Origin: Agromyces sp. CF514
Lineage (GTDB): Bacteria > Actinomycetota > Actinomycetes > Actinomycetales > Microbacteriaceae
Length of the DNA stretch: 64,000 nucleotides
Direction: 5' to 3'
Assembly (NCBI RefSeq): GCF_900113185.1
Contig: NZ_FOZD01000001.1
Span: forward strand, 2,604,001 to 2,668,000
Both the position numbers and the translations under genes were made by a program. The first letter of the stretch is position 1. Each line of letters starts with the position of its first letter. Positions 1 to 7,616 of the stretch are shown piece after piece. Below the pieces are notes generated by a model. That model made no database searches, had not been told where the DNA came from, and worked only from the letters and a program-made list of their open reading frames with translations.

Positions 1-1
1 C

Positions 2-1003
2 GCGGCGACGTTCGGCCTCGCCGCGTCGGTGATCCCCTGGGCGCTGCTGTCCGATCGGATCGGCCGCCACCGAGCACTCCAGATCGCACTCCTGCTCGCG
101 GCCGCGCTGGCCGTCGCCGGCCCCCTCCTTCCCGGATTCGCGGGACTCATCGTCGGCAGGGTGCTGCTCGGGGCCGCACTCGGCGGCATCCCGGCGCTGG
201 CCATCACCTACCTGCACGAGGCCGCAGCGCCGCAGCGGTCGGCGGCGCTCGCCGCGGCGTACGTGGCCGCGACCACGACCGGCGGCCTGATCGGGCGCCT
301 CGCGGTCACCCCGCTCGCCGAGGCGTTCGGCTGGCGGATGTCGCTGCTCGTCGTCGGATCCGTCGCCGCGGTGCTGTGCGGCTCGCTGGCGCTCCTGCTC
401 CCCCGCACGCCGATCCGTCGGGAGCCGCTGGCACGCAGCATCCGCCTGCTCGCCCGCCAATCCCGCTCGACCACCGCCTGGCCGCTGTACGCGATCGGCG
501 CCCTCGCGATCGGCGTGCTCGTCGCCGTGTACAACAGCGTCGTCTTCCGGCTCGAGGCTGCGCCGTACGAGCTCGCGCCCGGCGTGGTGTCGCTCGTGTT
601 CCTCTGCTACCTCGGCGGATCGCTCGCCTCGCGCCTGTCGAGCGCCGCCTCCCGCGCGATGGGCCCGCGCTGGACCTTCGCCGTCGCCGGTGCGGCGATC
701 GCGGCCGGCATCGCGGTGACGCTGCTCGGGGCGCTCTGGTTCGTCGTCGCGGGCATCGCCCTGCTCACCATGGGCGTCTCGCTAGCCCACGCCACCGCCA
801 GCGGCACGGTCCCCCGGGTGGCCGGTGAGGGGCGCCAGCACGCCGTCGCGCTCTACTCGGTCGTCTACTACGTCGGCGCCAGCGTGTTCGGCGTGCTCGG
901 CGCTTCGGCATTCGCCATCGGCGGCTGGCCTGCGCTCGCCATCGGGGTGGGTGCCGTGGCCGTGTGCATCACTGCCCTCGGTTCGCTCGCCGCGAGGAAC
1001 TGA
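2..1003 (+). CDS. MFS transporter, 5' truncated by window edge
   Basis: The visible part of a multi-pass major facilitator permease of the inner membrane. The frame is open from base 2 and the first methionine-type codon (GTG at 29) lies inside the protein, so the true start is off the window. Near its beginning is SDRIGRHRA, which fits the MFS loop 2-3 motif (D-R-x-G-R). About nine or ten hydrophobic helices follow, ending at a TGA just before a strong hairpin. By eye it resembles YnfM/CynX-type exporters, but the substrate cannot be read from the sequence. It converges on the GH3 gene at 1094. Confidence 0.85.
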   Translation, partial: AATFGLAASVIPWALLSDRIGRHRALQIALLLAAALAVAGPLLPGFAGLIVGRVLLGAALGGIPALAITYLHEAAAPQRSAALAAAYVAATTTGGLIGRLAVTPLAEAFGWRMSLLVVGSVAAVLCGSLALLLPRTPIRREPLARSIRLLARQSRSTTAWPLYAIGALAIGVLVAVYNSVVFRLEAAPYELAPGVVSLVFLCYLGGSLASRLSSAASRAMGPRWTFAVAGAAIAAGIAVTLLGALWFVVAGIALLTMGVSLAHATASGTVPRVAGEGRQHAVALYSVVYYVGASVFGVLGASAFAIGGWPALAIGVGAVAVCITALGSLAARN

Positions 1004-1022
1004 CGAACCGATCGTCGACGAG

Positions 1023-1066
1023 CCGGAGGTCCGTTCGCAGGCGCGCTCCCGCGAACGAACCTCCGG
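1023..1066. terminator. Bidirectional hairpin terminator between convergent genes
   Basis: The arms CCGGAGGTCCGTTCGC (1023-1038) and GCGAACGAACCTCCGG (1051-1066) pair over 16 positions with one mismatch, around a 12-nt loop. The hairpin lies between the stop codons of the MFS gene (+) and the GH3 gene (-). There is no T-tract, as is common in high-GC actinobacteria. Confidence 0.8.
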
Positions 1067-1093
1067 TCCGGTCGGTCGGTCGGCCGGTCGCGA

Positions 1094-3262
1094 TCAGCGG
1101 AGTCGAAGCGGCGTCACCGCGGCATCCGGATCTCCTGCGTGCGACGCGGCCTCGAGGACCGCCGTGGCGGCCGCGGGCACGAAGCCCTCGTCGGTCCACC
1201 GCTGCAAGGGTCGGAGCGAGCCCTCGGCCACGACCTCGACGGTCTCGCCGGCCGCGAGTTCGACCGGTGCGAAGCCGAGGAGCACCCGACGGGGGAAGTC
1301 CTCGGCGTCGACGACTCCGTAGAGCTGCACGACCTGGCGCCCTGAGCGCGAGCCGATGTTGGTCACGCGCACCGTCGTCTCGAACGACTCGCCGGCGATC
1401 TGGGGCGGGGTGATCTCCTCGATGGCGAAGGAGGTGTACGACAGCCCGAATCCGAGCGGGAAGGCGGCGGCGCGACCGTCGCGGTCGAGGAGGCGCTGGC
1501 CGAACCAGCGGTCGTAGACGATGCTCGCCGCATCGCGGTCGAAGAAGGGCAGGTGCTGCTCGGTCGTCGGGATCGAGTACGGCAGACGCCCCGAGGCATC
1601 CGACTCGCCCAGCAGCACGTCGGCGAGGGCGTGCCCGCCCTCGGCACCGCTGTACCAGCCGACCACGAGCGCGGGGACCTCGTGCCGCCACTCCTCGGTG
1701 ATGACCGCGCCCGCCGTCACCACGACGACGATCGTCCGGGGATTGGCCGCGACGGTCGCGCGGACGACCTCGACGTCGATCGGCCGCAGACGCAGGCTCT
1801 CCCGGTCTCCGCCGGCCGCCGTGCCCATGCCGCCGGCGGCGCCAGAGAGGTCGAATGCCGGGGCGCCGTCTGGAAGCGGCGGGAAGAGCGAGAGCAGGGC
1901 GGGATCCGCCATCGACTCGGCGCCCAGGTACTCGCCCTCGTCGGCGGCTGTGTAGCCGACGACGACGATCGCGACATCGGCCGAGGCCGCCGCTTCGGCC
2001 GCGGCATCCGGATCGTCTTCGAGGACGCTCGTGATGCGCGCGTGCGGCAGCGCGGCGGTGAGCCCCTCGAGCGCGGTCACGACGTGCGGCGAGCGCACGT
2101 TGGAGGAGCCCTCGTCGCCCGTGTTCGGCAGGTCGGCGAGGCGGCCGATGACCGCGACCGACTCGAGCGCGTCGGCCTCGAGCGGCAGCACGGGCGTGCC
2201 GTCGACGCGCTCGTTCTGGAGCAGCACGATCGACGCACGGGACGCCTCGCGAGCCAGCGCCCGGTGCTCGTCGCTGAACACCGTGTCGAGGCCCGGCTCG
2301 GCTTCGAGTTCGCGAGCGTGGAATGCGAGCTGGGTGCGCAGGATCCGGCGCGCGGCGCGATCGACGTGATCCCATGACGCGCGTCCGGCTTCCAGATCCT
2401 CGGAGAGGTGCTGCGCGCGCTGCTGGCGGAACGGCTCCTCGACATCGAGGCCCGCAGCGAGCGAGGTCGCGCCGTCGCGGAGCCCGAAGATGAAGTCCGA
2501 AACGGTGACGCCCTCGAACCCCCACCGGCTGCGCAGGATGCCCTCCATGAGCTGCTCGTTCTGGCCGGCCCACTCGCCGTTGACCGCGTTGTACGACGTC
2601 ATGATGCCGTCGACGCCCTCCTCGACCACCCGACGGAAGTGGGGCAGGAACACCTCGTGGAGCGTGGCGTCGTCTGCTCGGACGTCGACCTTGAAGCGCG
2701 CGTTCTCCATCGAGTTGAGCGCATAGTGCTTGGCCACGGCCATCGCGTTGCGGTGGATGCCGCGCACGAGCGCCGCACCGAACTCGCCCAGGAGGTAGGG
2801 GTCCTCGCCGTAGGTCTCCTGCGCACGGCCCCACGCGGGATGCCGCGGGAGGTTGATGCAGACGCCGCCGAAGAAGTTCGCACCGTGCGCGCGGAGCTCG
2901 CGCCCGATCACCACGCCGATGCGCTCCTCGAGGTCGACGTCCCAGGTCGCGCCGCGGGCCATCGCGACGGGGAAGGCCGTCGAGGCCCCGACCACGGCGC
3001 CGCGCGGGCCGTCGCTGAACCTCAGGCCCGGGATCCCAAGGCGATCGATGCGACCCATCTCGATCGGGCGCCGGTTGTACCCGTCCTGCATCATCGAACC
3101 CATGCCGGGCCAGAAGTCGACGTCGCCGTCGAGCAACCAGAGCTTCTCCTCCGGCGTCAGCTGTGCGAGCAGCGCCTCCGTCTCGGCGGCGAGATCCTCG
3201 CCCTCGCGGATTCGTGCGACGGAATCCGCGAAGGTCCGGACCTGTTCTGACGTCATCGACAT
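1094..3262 (-). CDS. Glycoside hydrolase family 3 (beta-glucosidase/xylosidase type)
   Basis: A 722-residue cytoplasmic GH3 glycosidase with no signal peptide. The N-terminal barrel (about 30-300) contains the substrate-binding KHYALNS segment near 178 and the nucleophile motif VSDF, with Asp256 as the predicted nucleophile. An alpha/beta sandwich follows, then a fibronectin-III-like domain at the C-terminus (GFGLSYTSF onward). The length is typical of the family. The ATG at 3262 is preceded at good spacing by GGAGG. The start lies 15 bp from a TetR-type palindrome, so the gene very probably belongs to the regulon with the MFS, TetR and GH43 genes downstream. Its role is probably hydrolysis of oligosaccharides imported by that permease. 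Exact sugar specificity is unknown. Confidence 0.92.
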   Translation of the reverse strand: MSMTSEQVRTFADSVARIREGEDLAAETEALLAQLTPEEKLWLLDGDVDFWPGMGSMMQDGYNRRPIEMGRIDRLGIPGLRFSDGPRGAVVGASTAFPVAMARGATWDVDLEERIGVVIGRELRAHGANFFGGVCINLPRHPAWGRAQETYGEDPYLLGEFGAALVRGIHRNAMAVAKHYALNSMENARFKVDVRADDATLHEVFLPHFRRVVEEGVDGIMTSYNAVNGEWAGQNEQLMEGILRSRWGFEGVTVSDFIFGLRDGATSLAAGLDVEEPFRQQRAQHLSEDLEAGRASWDHVDRAARRILRTQLAFHARELEAEPGLDTVFSDEHRALAREASRASIVLLQNERVDGTPVLPLEADALESVAVIGRLADLPNTGDEGSSNVRSPHVVTALEGLTAALPHARITSVLEDDPDAAAEAAASADVAIVVVGYTAADEGEYLGAESMADPALLSLFPPLPDGAPAFDLSGAAGGMGTAAGGDRESLRLRPIDVEVVRATVAANPRTIVVVVTAGAVITEEWRHEVPALVVGWYSGAEGGHALADVLLGESDASGRLPYSIPTTEQHLPFFDRDAASIVYDRWFGQRLLDRDGRAAAFPLGFGLSYTSFAIEEITPPQIAGESFETTVRVTNIGSRSGRQVVQLYGVVDAEDFPRRVLLGFAPVELAAGETVEVVAEGSLRPLQRWTDEGFVPAAATAVLEAASHAGDPDAAVTPLRLR

Positions 3263-3277
3263 GTGTCCTCCAAGTGC

Positions 3278-3299
3278 TTACCTACATCAACGTAGGTAA
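3278..3299. promoter_or_regulatory. TetR-type operator, copy 1 (GH3 promoter)
   Basis: A near-perfect inverted repeat, TTACCTAC-ATCAAC-GTAGGTAA. The arms extend one further base each side (C...G at 3277 and 3300). It lies just upstream of the minus-strand GH3 start. Two sister sites are at 3403 and 5608. Binding by the local TetR protein is inferred. Confidence 0.85.
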
Positions 3300-3402
3300 G
3301 CGATGGTACGCACGCCCCCGCGATCCGCGCAAGCCGTCGCATCCGCTGCGCAACCGGCGGCAGGCGACTTGCGTCGGGGGCACGCTGCGCTTAGCATCCC
3401 TC

Positions 3403-3424
3403 CTACCTACATCGACGTAGGTAA
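3403..3424. promoter_or_regulatory. TetR-type operator, copy 2 (MFS promoter)
   Basis: CTACCTAC-ATCGAC-GTAGGTAA, the same palindrome as copy 1 with one changed outer base. It lies 115 bp upstream of the MFS start at 3539, in the divergent GH3/MFS promoter region. Confidence 0.82.
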
Positions 3425-3538
3425 CCCGTTCGCCGGACTCGACCCGAAGAGACCTCGAACGGGATCCAACGAGCGGTCCGGGCGACGCCCGGCCTTGCCG
3501 AGGGCATCCCCGAATGCCAGAAGGAAGACGCGACGACG

Positions 3539-4834
3539 ATGTCCGACACCCCCAGCCCCCTCGTCGAGCCCATGACCGAGGCGACCTTCATCGCCGAGGC
3601 CGCCGGCAACGACGACCCGCCCACACCCATCAAGGGCCTGCGTCGCCTGATGGTCTGGGTCGTCCCGGCGAACGTCGGGATCTTCATGATCTGGGGCGCG
3701 TTCCTGTTCATCATGCTGCCCCAGCAGATCACGATGATGTTCGGCGAGGAGAACAAGGTCCAGAACCTCGCCATCGCCTCGACCATCGGCGCGATCTCGG
3801 CGCTCATCGCGCAGCCCGTCGCCGGCCAGGTGTCGGACCGCACGCGGTCGAAGTTCGGGCGCCGCGCGCCCTGGATCATCATCGGGTCCCTTGCCGGGGC
3901 CCTGTGCCTGGTCGGACTCGCGTTCGCGACGTCGTACGTCGGCGTCGTGATCGCCGCCACGCTCGTGCAGATCTGCTACAACTTCGCCCAGGGCCCCCTG
4001 TCGGCGGTGCTGCCCGACCGCGTGCCGCTCAAGCGTCGCGGGACGTTCTCCGCGCTGAGCGGGGTCGGCCTCATGGTGGGCGCGCTCGGCGGCCAGATCC
4101 TGGGCTCGATGTTCTTCAACGACATCGCGGCGGGCTACGTCCTCCTCGCGGTCGTCTCGGTCGCCATCCTGACCTCGTTCGTGATCTTCAATCCGGACTA
4201 CTCGAGCAGGGACATGCAGCCCGAGCCGTTCAAGTTCGTCGACTTCCTCAAGACCTTCTGGGTCAACCCGATCAAGCACCCCGACTTCTTCTGGGCGTTC
4301 ACCGGCCGACTGCTGCTCTACACCGGCTACTTCGCCGTCACCGGCTACCAGCTGTTCCTGCTCACGGACTACTTCCACATCGAGCACCCGGAGCAGGTCA
4401 TCCCGATCCTCGGCATCCTGAGCCTCGTCGGCATCATTATCTCGACGGTCGTCTCGGGTCCGCTGTCGGACCGGTTCGGGCGCCGCAAGCCCTTCGTCTT
4501 CGCGTCCGCCGCGGTCGTGAGCCTCGGATTCCTGCTCCCGTGGATCTGGCCCGACATCACCTCGTGGTTCATCATGACCTTCATCGCCGGCTTCGGCTTC
4601 GGCATGTTCCAGGCCGTCGACACGGCACTCATGAGCGAGGTGCTGCCGTCGGCGAAGTCGTTCGCGAAGGACCTCGGCGTCGTGAACATCGCCGCGACCC
4701 TCCCGCAGGCGCTCGCACCCGGTCTCGCCGGCGTGATCGTGCTGACGTTCGGCTACGCGGGGTTGTTCCCCATCGCGATCGTCCTCGGCATCCTCGGCGC
4801 GTTCGCCGTGTGGCCGATCAAGGCGACCCGCTGA
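3539..4834 (+). CDS. MFS sugar transporter (GPH/SLC45-like)
   Basis: A 431-residue permease with about twelve membrane helices after a hydrophilic N-terminus of about 45 residues. Two MFS loop motifs are visible, SDRTRSKFGRRAPW near 100 and SDRFGRRKPF near 318, one per half. It is homologous by eye to the permease at 27403, which also sits in a glycoside-hydrolase locus. The likely role is uptake of an oligosaccharide or glycoside for the adjacent GH3 and GH43 enzymes, probably by cation symport. Expression is probably controlled through the TetR palindrome at 3403. Substrate is inferred only from the neighbours. Confidence 0.88.
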   Translation: MSDTPSPLVEPMTEATFIAEAAGNDDPPTPIKGLRRLMVWVVPANVGIFMIWGAFLFIMLPQQITMMFGEENKVQNLAIASTIGAISALIAQPVAGQVSDRTRSKFGRRAPWIIIGSLAGALCLVGLAFATSYVGVVIAATLVQICYNFAQGPLSAVLPDRVPLKRRGTFSALSGVGLMVGALGGQILGSMFFNDIAAGYVLLAVVSVAILTSFVIFNPDYSSRDMQPEPFKFVDFLKTFWVNPIKHPDFFWAFTGRLLLYTGYFAVTGYQLFLLTDYFHIEHPEQVIPILGILSLVGIIISTVVSGPLSDRFGRRKPFVFASAAVVSLGFLLPWIWPDITSWFIMTFIAGFGFGMFQAVDTALMSEVLPSAKSFAKDLGVVNIAATLPQALAPGLAGVIVLTFGYAGLFPIAIVLGILGAFAVWPIKATR

Positions 4835-4839
4835 ATCCG

Positions 4840-4875
4840 GCGCGGCATCCGTTCCACCGCGTGCGGATGCCGCGC
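4840..4875. terminator. Hairpin terminator after the MFS gene
   Basis: GCGCGGCATCCG (4840-4851) and CGGATGCCGCGC (4864-4875) form a perfect 12-bp stem with a 12-nt loop, just after the MFS stop codon and before tetR. Confidence 0.8.
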
Positions 4876-4927
4876 CGCCCGGCGCCGAAGCGGGCACGGG
4901 AATGGCCCGGGATGGGATGCTGAAGGG

Positions 4928-5581
4928 GTGACCGAGATCGCGCGAAGAAGAATGCTCCCGGCCGAGCGGCGAGCGCAGCTCGTCGAGGAGGCGAGCCGGC
5001 TCATCTCCGAGGTCGGCTTCCGCCGATTCACGATCACGGACCTGGCCCGTGCATGCGGGATCACGAGGGCCGGCGTGCTCCACCACTTCGCATCCGCGGA
5101 GGAGATCCTCCTCGCGGTGCTCGCCGCCCGCGACGAGAACGACGCACAGGCCGTGCTCCAGAGCTCCGGGATGCCTGCACGCGATGTCCGCGCGATGCTC
5201 GACACGCTCGTCCGGCGCAACTTCGCCCAGCCCGAGATCATCCGGCTGTACACCGTGCTCTCGGCGGAAGCGCTCGATCCGGAGCACCCTGCGCACGACT
5301 ACTTCATCGAGCGCTGGGTGCGCACGATCGGGTACCTCACGGACTTCCTGGAGGGGTTCGAGCGACCGGCCCGCGAGGTCGCGATCGAGATCCATTCGTT
5401 CATGGACGGCCTGCAGGAGAACTGGCTGCGCGATCCCTCGATCGACTTCCTCGAACAGTGGGCGGCCTTCGCCGACGACCTCTTCACCCGCCGACGCGCC
5501 ACGGACGGCGATCGCGCCGAGAACGGCGGTGCGGTCGTGAACGGCGGCGCGACGACGGTCGCATTCCACCGCATGCCCTGA
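4928..5581 (+). CDS. TetR family transcriptional regulator
   Basis: A 217-residue TetR repressor. The N-terminal helix-turn-helix (about 15-60) includes the recognition segment GITRAGVLHHF. The rest is the helical ligand and dimerisation domain. It starts at a GTG (4928) preceded by GAAGGGG. Its neighbours are glycan enzymes and a sugar permease, and the same 22-bp palindrome occurs in three nearby promoters. It is therefore the obvious candidate repressor of this locus, with an imported sugar as inducer (inferred). No copy of the palindrome lies directly in front of its own start, so strong autoregulation is not evident. Confidence 0.88.
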   Translation: MTEIARRRMLPAERRAQLVEEASRLISEVGFRRFTITDLARACGITRAGVLHHFASAEEILLAVLAARDENDAQAVLQSSGMPARDVRAMLDTLVRRNFAQPEIIRLYTVLSAEALDPEHPAHDYFIERWVRTIGYLTDFLEGFERPAREVAIEIHSFMDGLQENWLRDPSIDFLEQWAAFADDLFTRRRATDGDRAENGGAVVNGGATTVAFHRMP

Positions 5582-5607
5582 CTGGATCGTCGGTCCACGA
5601 GCTCGGC

Positions 5608-5629
5608 TTACCTACGCTAATGTAGGTAA
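5608..5629. promoter_or_regulatory. TetR-type operator, copy 3 (GH43 promoter)
   Basis: TTACCTAC-GCTAAT-GTAGGTAA, with perfect 8-bp arms. It ends 15 bp before the GTG start of the GH43 gene, a position where a bound repressor would block initiation. Confidence 0.85.
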
Positions 5630-5644
5630 CGCAATGAGGCAGCC

Positions 5645-7288
5645 GTGGAGAGGACGACGACGGACATGAGCGGTATCGACCCGACCGAGGTGGACTACGG
5701 GCCCGACACCTCCTCGATCAACCCGGTGCTGCCGAGCTTCGAGTACGTCCCGGATCCCGAGCCCCGCGTGTTCGGCGATCGGGTCTACCTCTACGGCTCC
5801 CATGACCTCGTCGGCACGGGCAGCATGTGCGAAGGCGACTACGTCACCTGGTCGGCATCCGTCGACGACCCGTCGACCTGGCGGTACGAGGGAATCATCT
5901 ACCGCCGCGACCAGGACCCGTTCCTCGCGGCCGCACTCGCGGCGGGCACCGTCGACCCGCTCATGCACTCCCTCTTCGCCCCCGACGTCATCGAGGTCAA
6001 GGGCCGCTACTACCTGTACTACGGCGTCGGACTCTCGTCCGCAGGCATCGGCGTGGCGGTCGCGGACTCCCCCGTCGGGCCCTTCGAATACCTCGGGCGC
6101 GTGCGCTACCCGGACAGCGAGAAGCCCGATGGCTGGATCGACGACCACGACGGAATCGACGACGGCGACATGGCGTTCGGGGGCGGGATCGCGGTCATCG
6201 AACGCCCGAACGGCAGGGGCCTGCGGATCCGCCCGCGCAAGGCCAAGCACTTCATGTACGACCCGTCCGTGATCCACGATCAGGGACGGCTCTTCCTCTA
6301 CTTCGGCCTCGCCTCCTGCCGCGTCGTCGAACTCGACGTGCGCGACATGCGGACGGTGCTCGCGGATCCCGAGACCGGCCGATACGCGTCCAACGTCCTG
6401 GTGCCGAGCATGATGGTGCCGTCCACCTGGCCGGGGCTCATCAGGACCCGCGGCATGGCCATGGCCAACGGCCCGAGCATCCGCCGGATCAACGGCCGCT
6501 ACGTGCTCGTGTACTACGCGGTCGGTCCGGGCTCGACGAACGCGATGTGCTACGCGACGGCGACGGATCCGCGCGGGCCGTTCGAGTATCAGGGCATCCT
6601 CGTCTCGCTCGGCAACGTGCGCCACGGCGGCCAGAAGCGCCCGACCGACAAGGTCGGGAACACGCACGGCGGCCTCGTGCAGCTCGGCGACACGTGGTAC
6701 CTCATGTACCACCGCCAGACCGGTCGACTCCCGGGCAGCCGTCAGGCGACCGCGGTCGCACTCGAGCGAACCCCGACCGGATTCGGGCATGCGGAGTACA
6801 CGAGTCTCGGCTTCACGAAGGACGCGCTTCCGGCGTTCCGCGTCTGGCCGGCGGCGATGGCCTGCGTGCTCACCGACCGCAGGGGACGGCGGCCGGCGAA
6901 GCGGTCCGCAGCGCCGCGCATCGAACAGGTCCGGTACGCCGAAGGCGCGATCGACGATCATTCGAGGCATCCCGTGACCCAGGTCGTGACGAACCTCACG
7001 CCCGGGGCGGTCATCGGCGTCAAGTACCTGGACTTCGGCTCGGGGCGGGCAGCGCCCGCCACGGTCGCGGTCGGCATGCGCGCCACCGCGGGCGGTCGAA
7101 TCGAGGTGCGTCTCGACGCGCCCGACGGCGAGCGCATCGCCGAGATCCCCCTGGGCGTCTCGTCGCGCGACGAGGCGGCGACGTTCTCGGCCACGACCGC
7201 CCCGGTGTCCGGCAGGCACGCGATCTACTTCGTGGTCGACGGCGGCGTGCCGACGGCCGAGTTCATCGAGTTCGCCTTCAGCCCGTAG
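5645..7288 (+). CDS. Glycoside hydrolase family 43-like enzyme
   Basis: A 547-residue cytoplasmic protein with a five-bladed propeller of the GH43/GH117 type. Blade motifs include RVFGDRVYLYGSHD near 40, LFAPDVIEVKGRYYLYYG near 115, YDPSVIHDQGRLFLYFG near 205 and GNTHGGLVQLGDTWYLMYH near 340. A beta-rich C-terminal module (about 420-547) looks like a carbohydrate-binding domain. Members act on arabinosides, xylosides or galactosides. The GTG at 5645 is preceded by GAGG at 5 nt; an ATG at 5666 is an alternative start. A paralogue with the same blade pattern lies at 24507. It probably acts with the GH3 enzyme under the TetR operator. Confidence 0.88.
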   Translation: MERTTTDMSGIDPTEVDYGPDTSSINPVLPSFEYVPDPEPRVFGDRVYLYGSHDLVGTGSMCEGDYVTWSASVDDPSTWRYEGIIYRRDQDPFLAAALAAGTVDPLMHSLFAPDVIEVKGRYYLYYGVGLSSAGIGVAVADSPVGPFEYLGRVRYPDSEKPDGWIDDHDGIDDGDMAFGGGIAVIERPNGRGLRIRPRKAKHFMYDPSVIHDQGRLFLYFGLASCRVVELDVRDMRTVLADPETGRYASNVLVPSMMVPSTWPGLIRTRGMAMANGPSIRRINGRYVLVYYAVGPGSTNAMCYATATDPRGPFEYQGILVSLGNVRHGGQKRPTDKVGNTHGGLVQLGDTWYLMYHRQTGRLPGSRQATAVALERTPTGFGHAEYTSLGFTKDALPAFRVWPAAMACVLTDRRGRRPAKRSAAPRIEQVRYAEGAIDDHSRHPVTQVVTNLTPGAVIGVKYLDFGSGRAAPATVAVGMRATAGGRIEVRLDAPDGERIAEIPLGVSSRDEAATFSATTAPVSGRHAIYFVVDGGVPTAEFIEFAFSP

Positions 7289-7317
7289 ACACCGGCGCCG
7301 CCGCCTCCGATGCCCGT

Positions 7318-7593
7318 TAGATGACTTTGGTCTCTGGATGTCTCGGTGGATTCTGCTCGCGAACTGCGGCTCGTCGCCGATCCCACACGAGCGCATATCC
7401 TGCGCAGCATCCTCCGAGCGTTCGGAGGAGATCGGATCGAGGTCCGTTCCGCCGGGTCCGAGCCGAAAGAACAGATCAACCCCGTCGCCGTCGTCGCCAT
7501 GGCCGAGGCGGGAATCGACATCACCGGCAGCACGCCGAAGATCCTCACGGTCGATGCGGTGAGGGGATCCGACGTGGTGATCACGATGGGCTG
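7318..7593 (+). pseudogene. Scar of a second ars locus: arsR start fused to middle of arsC
   Basis: A relic made of two pieces. The first (about 7318-7415) matches the promoter palindrome and first 20-odd codons of the ArsR-ArsC fusion gene at 18141, including ARELRLVADPTRAHILRSIL. Its start codon has become CTG, and one base of the operator is missing. The second piece (about 7416-7593) matches the middle of the stand-alone arsC at 16733, including VRSAGSEPK and DVVITMGC. The CX5R active-site loop and the C-terminal third of ArsC are absent. After MGC the frame runs into unrelated sequence and stops at 7636, inside the end of the dehydratase gene. It cannot encode a working reductase. Confidence 0.85.
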
Positions 7594-7616
7594 CCGCGAA
7601 CGGCCGTCGCATCGGG

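Noticed and set aside
3407..5569. A long open frame on the strand opposite the MFS and TetR genes
   Set aside because: The translation is low-complexity, rich in Arg, Asp, Glu and Gly, with no family motifs. Such frames are expected opposite high-GC genes.
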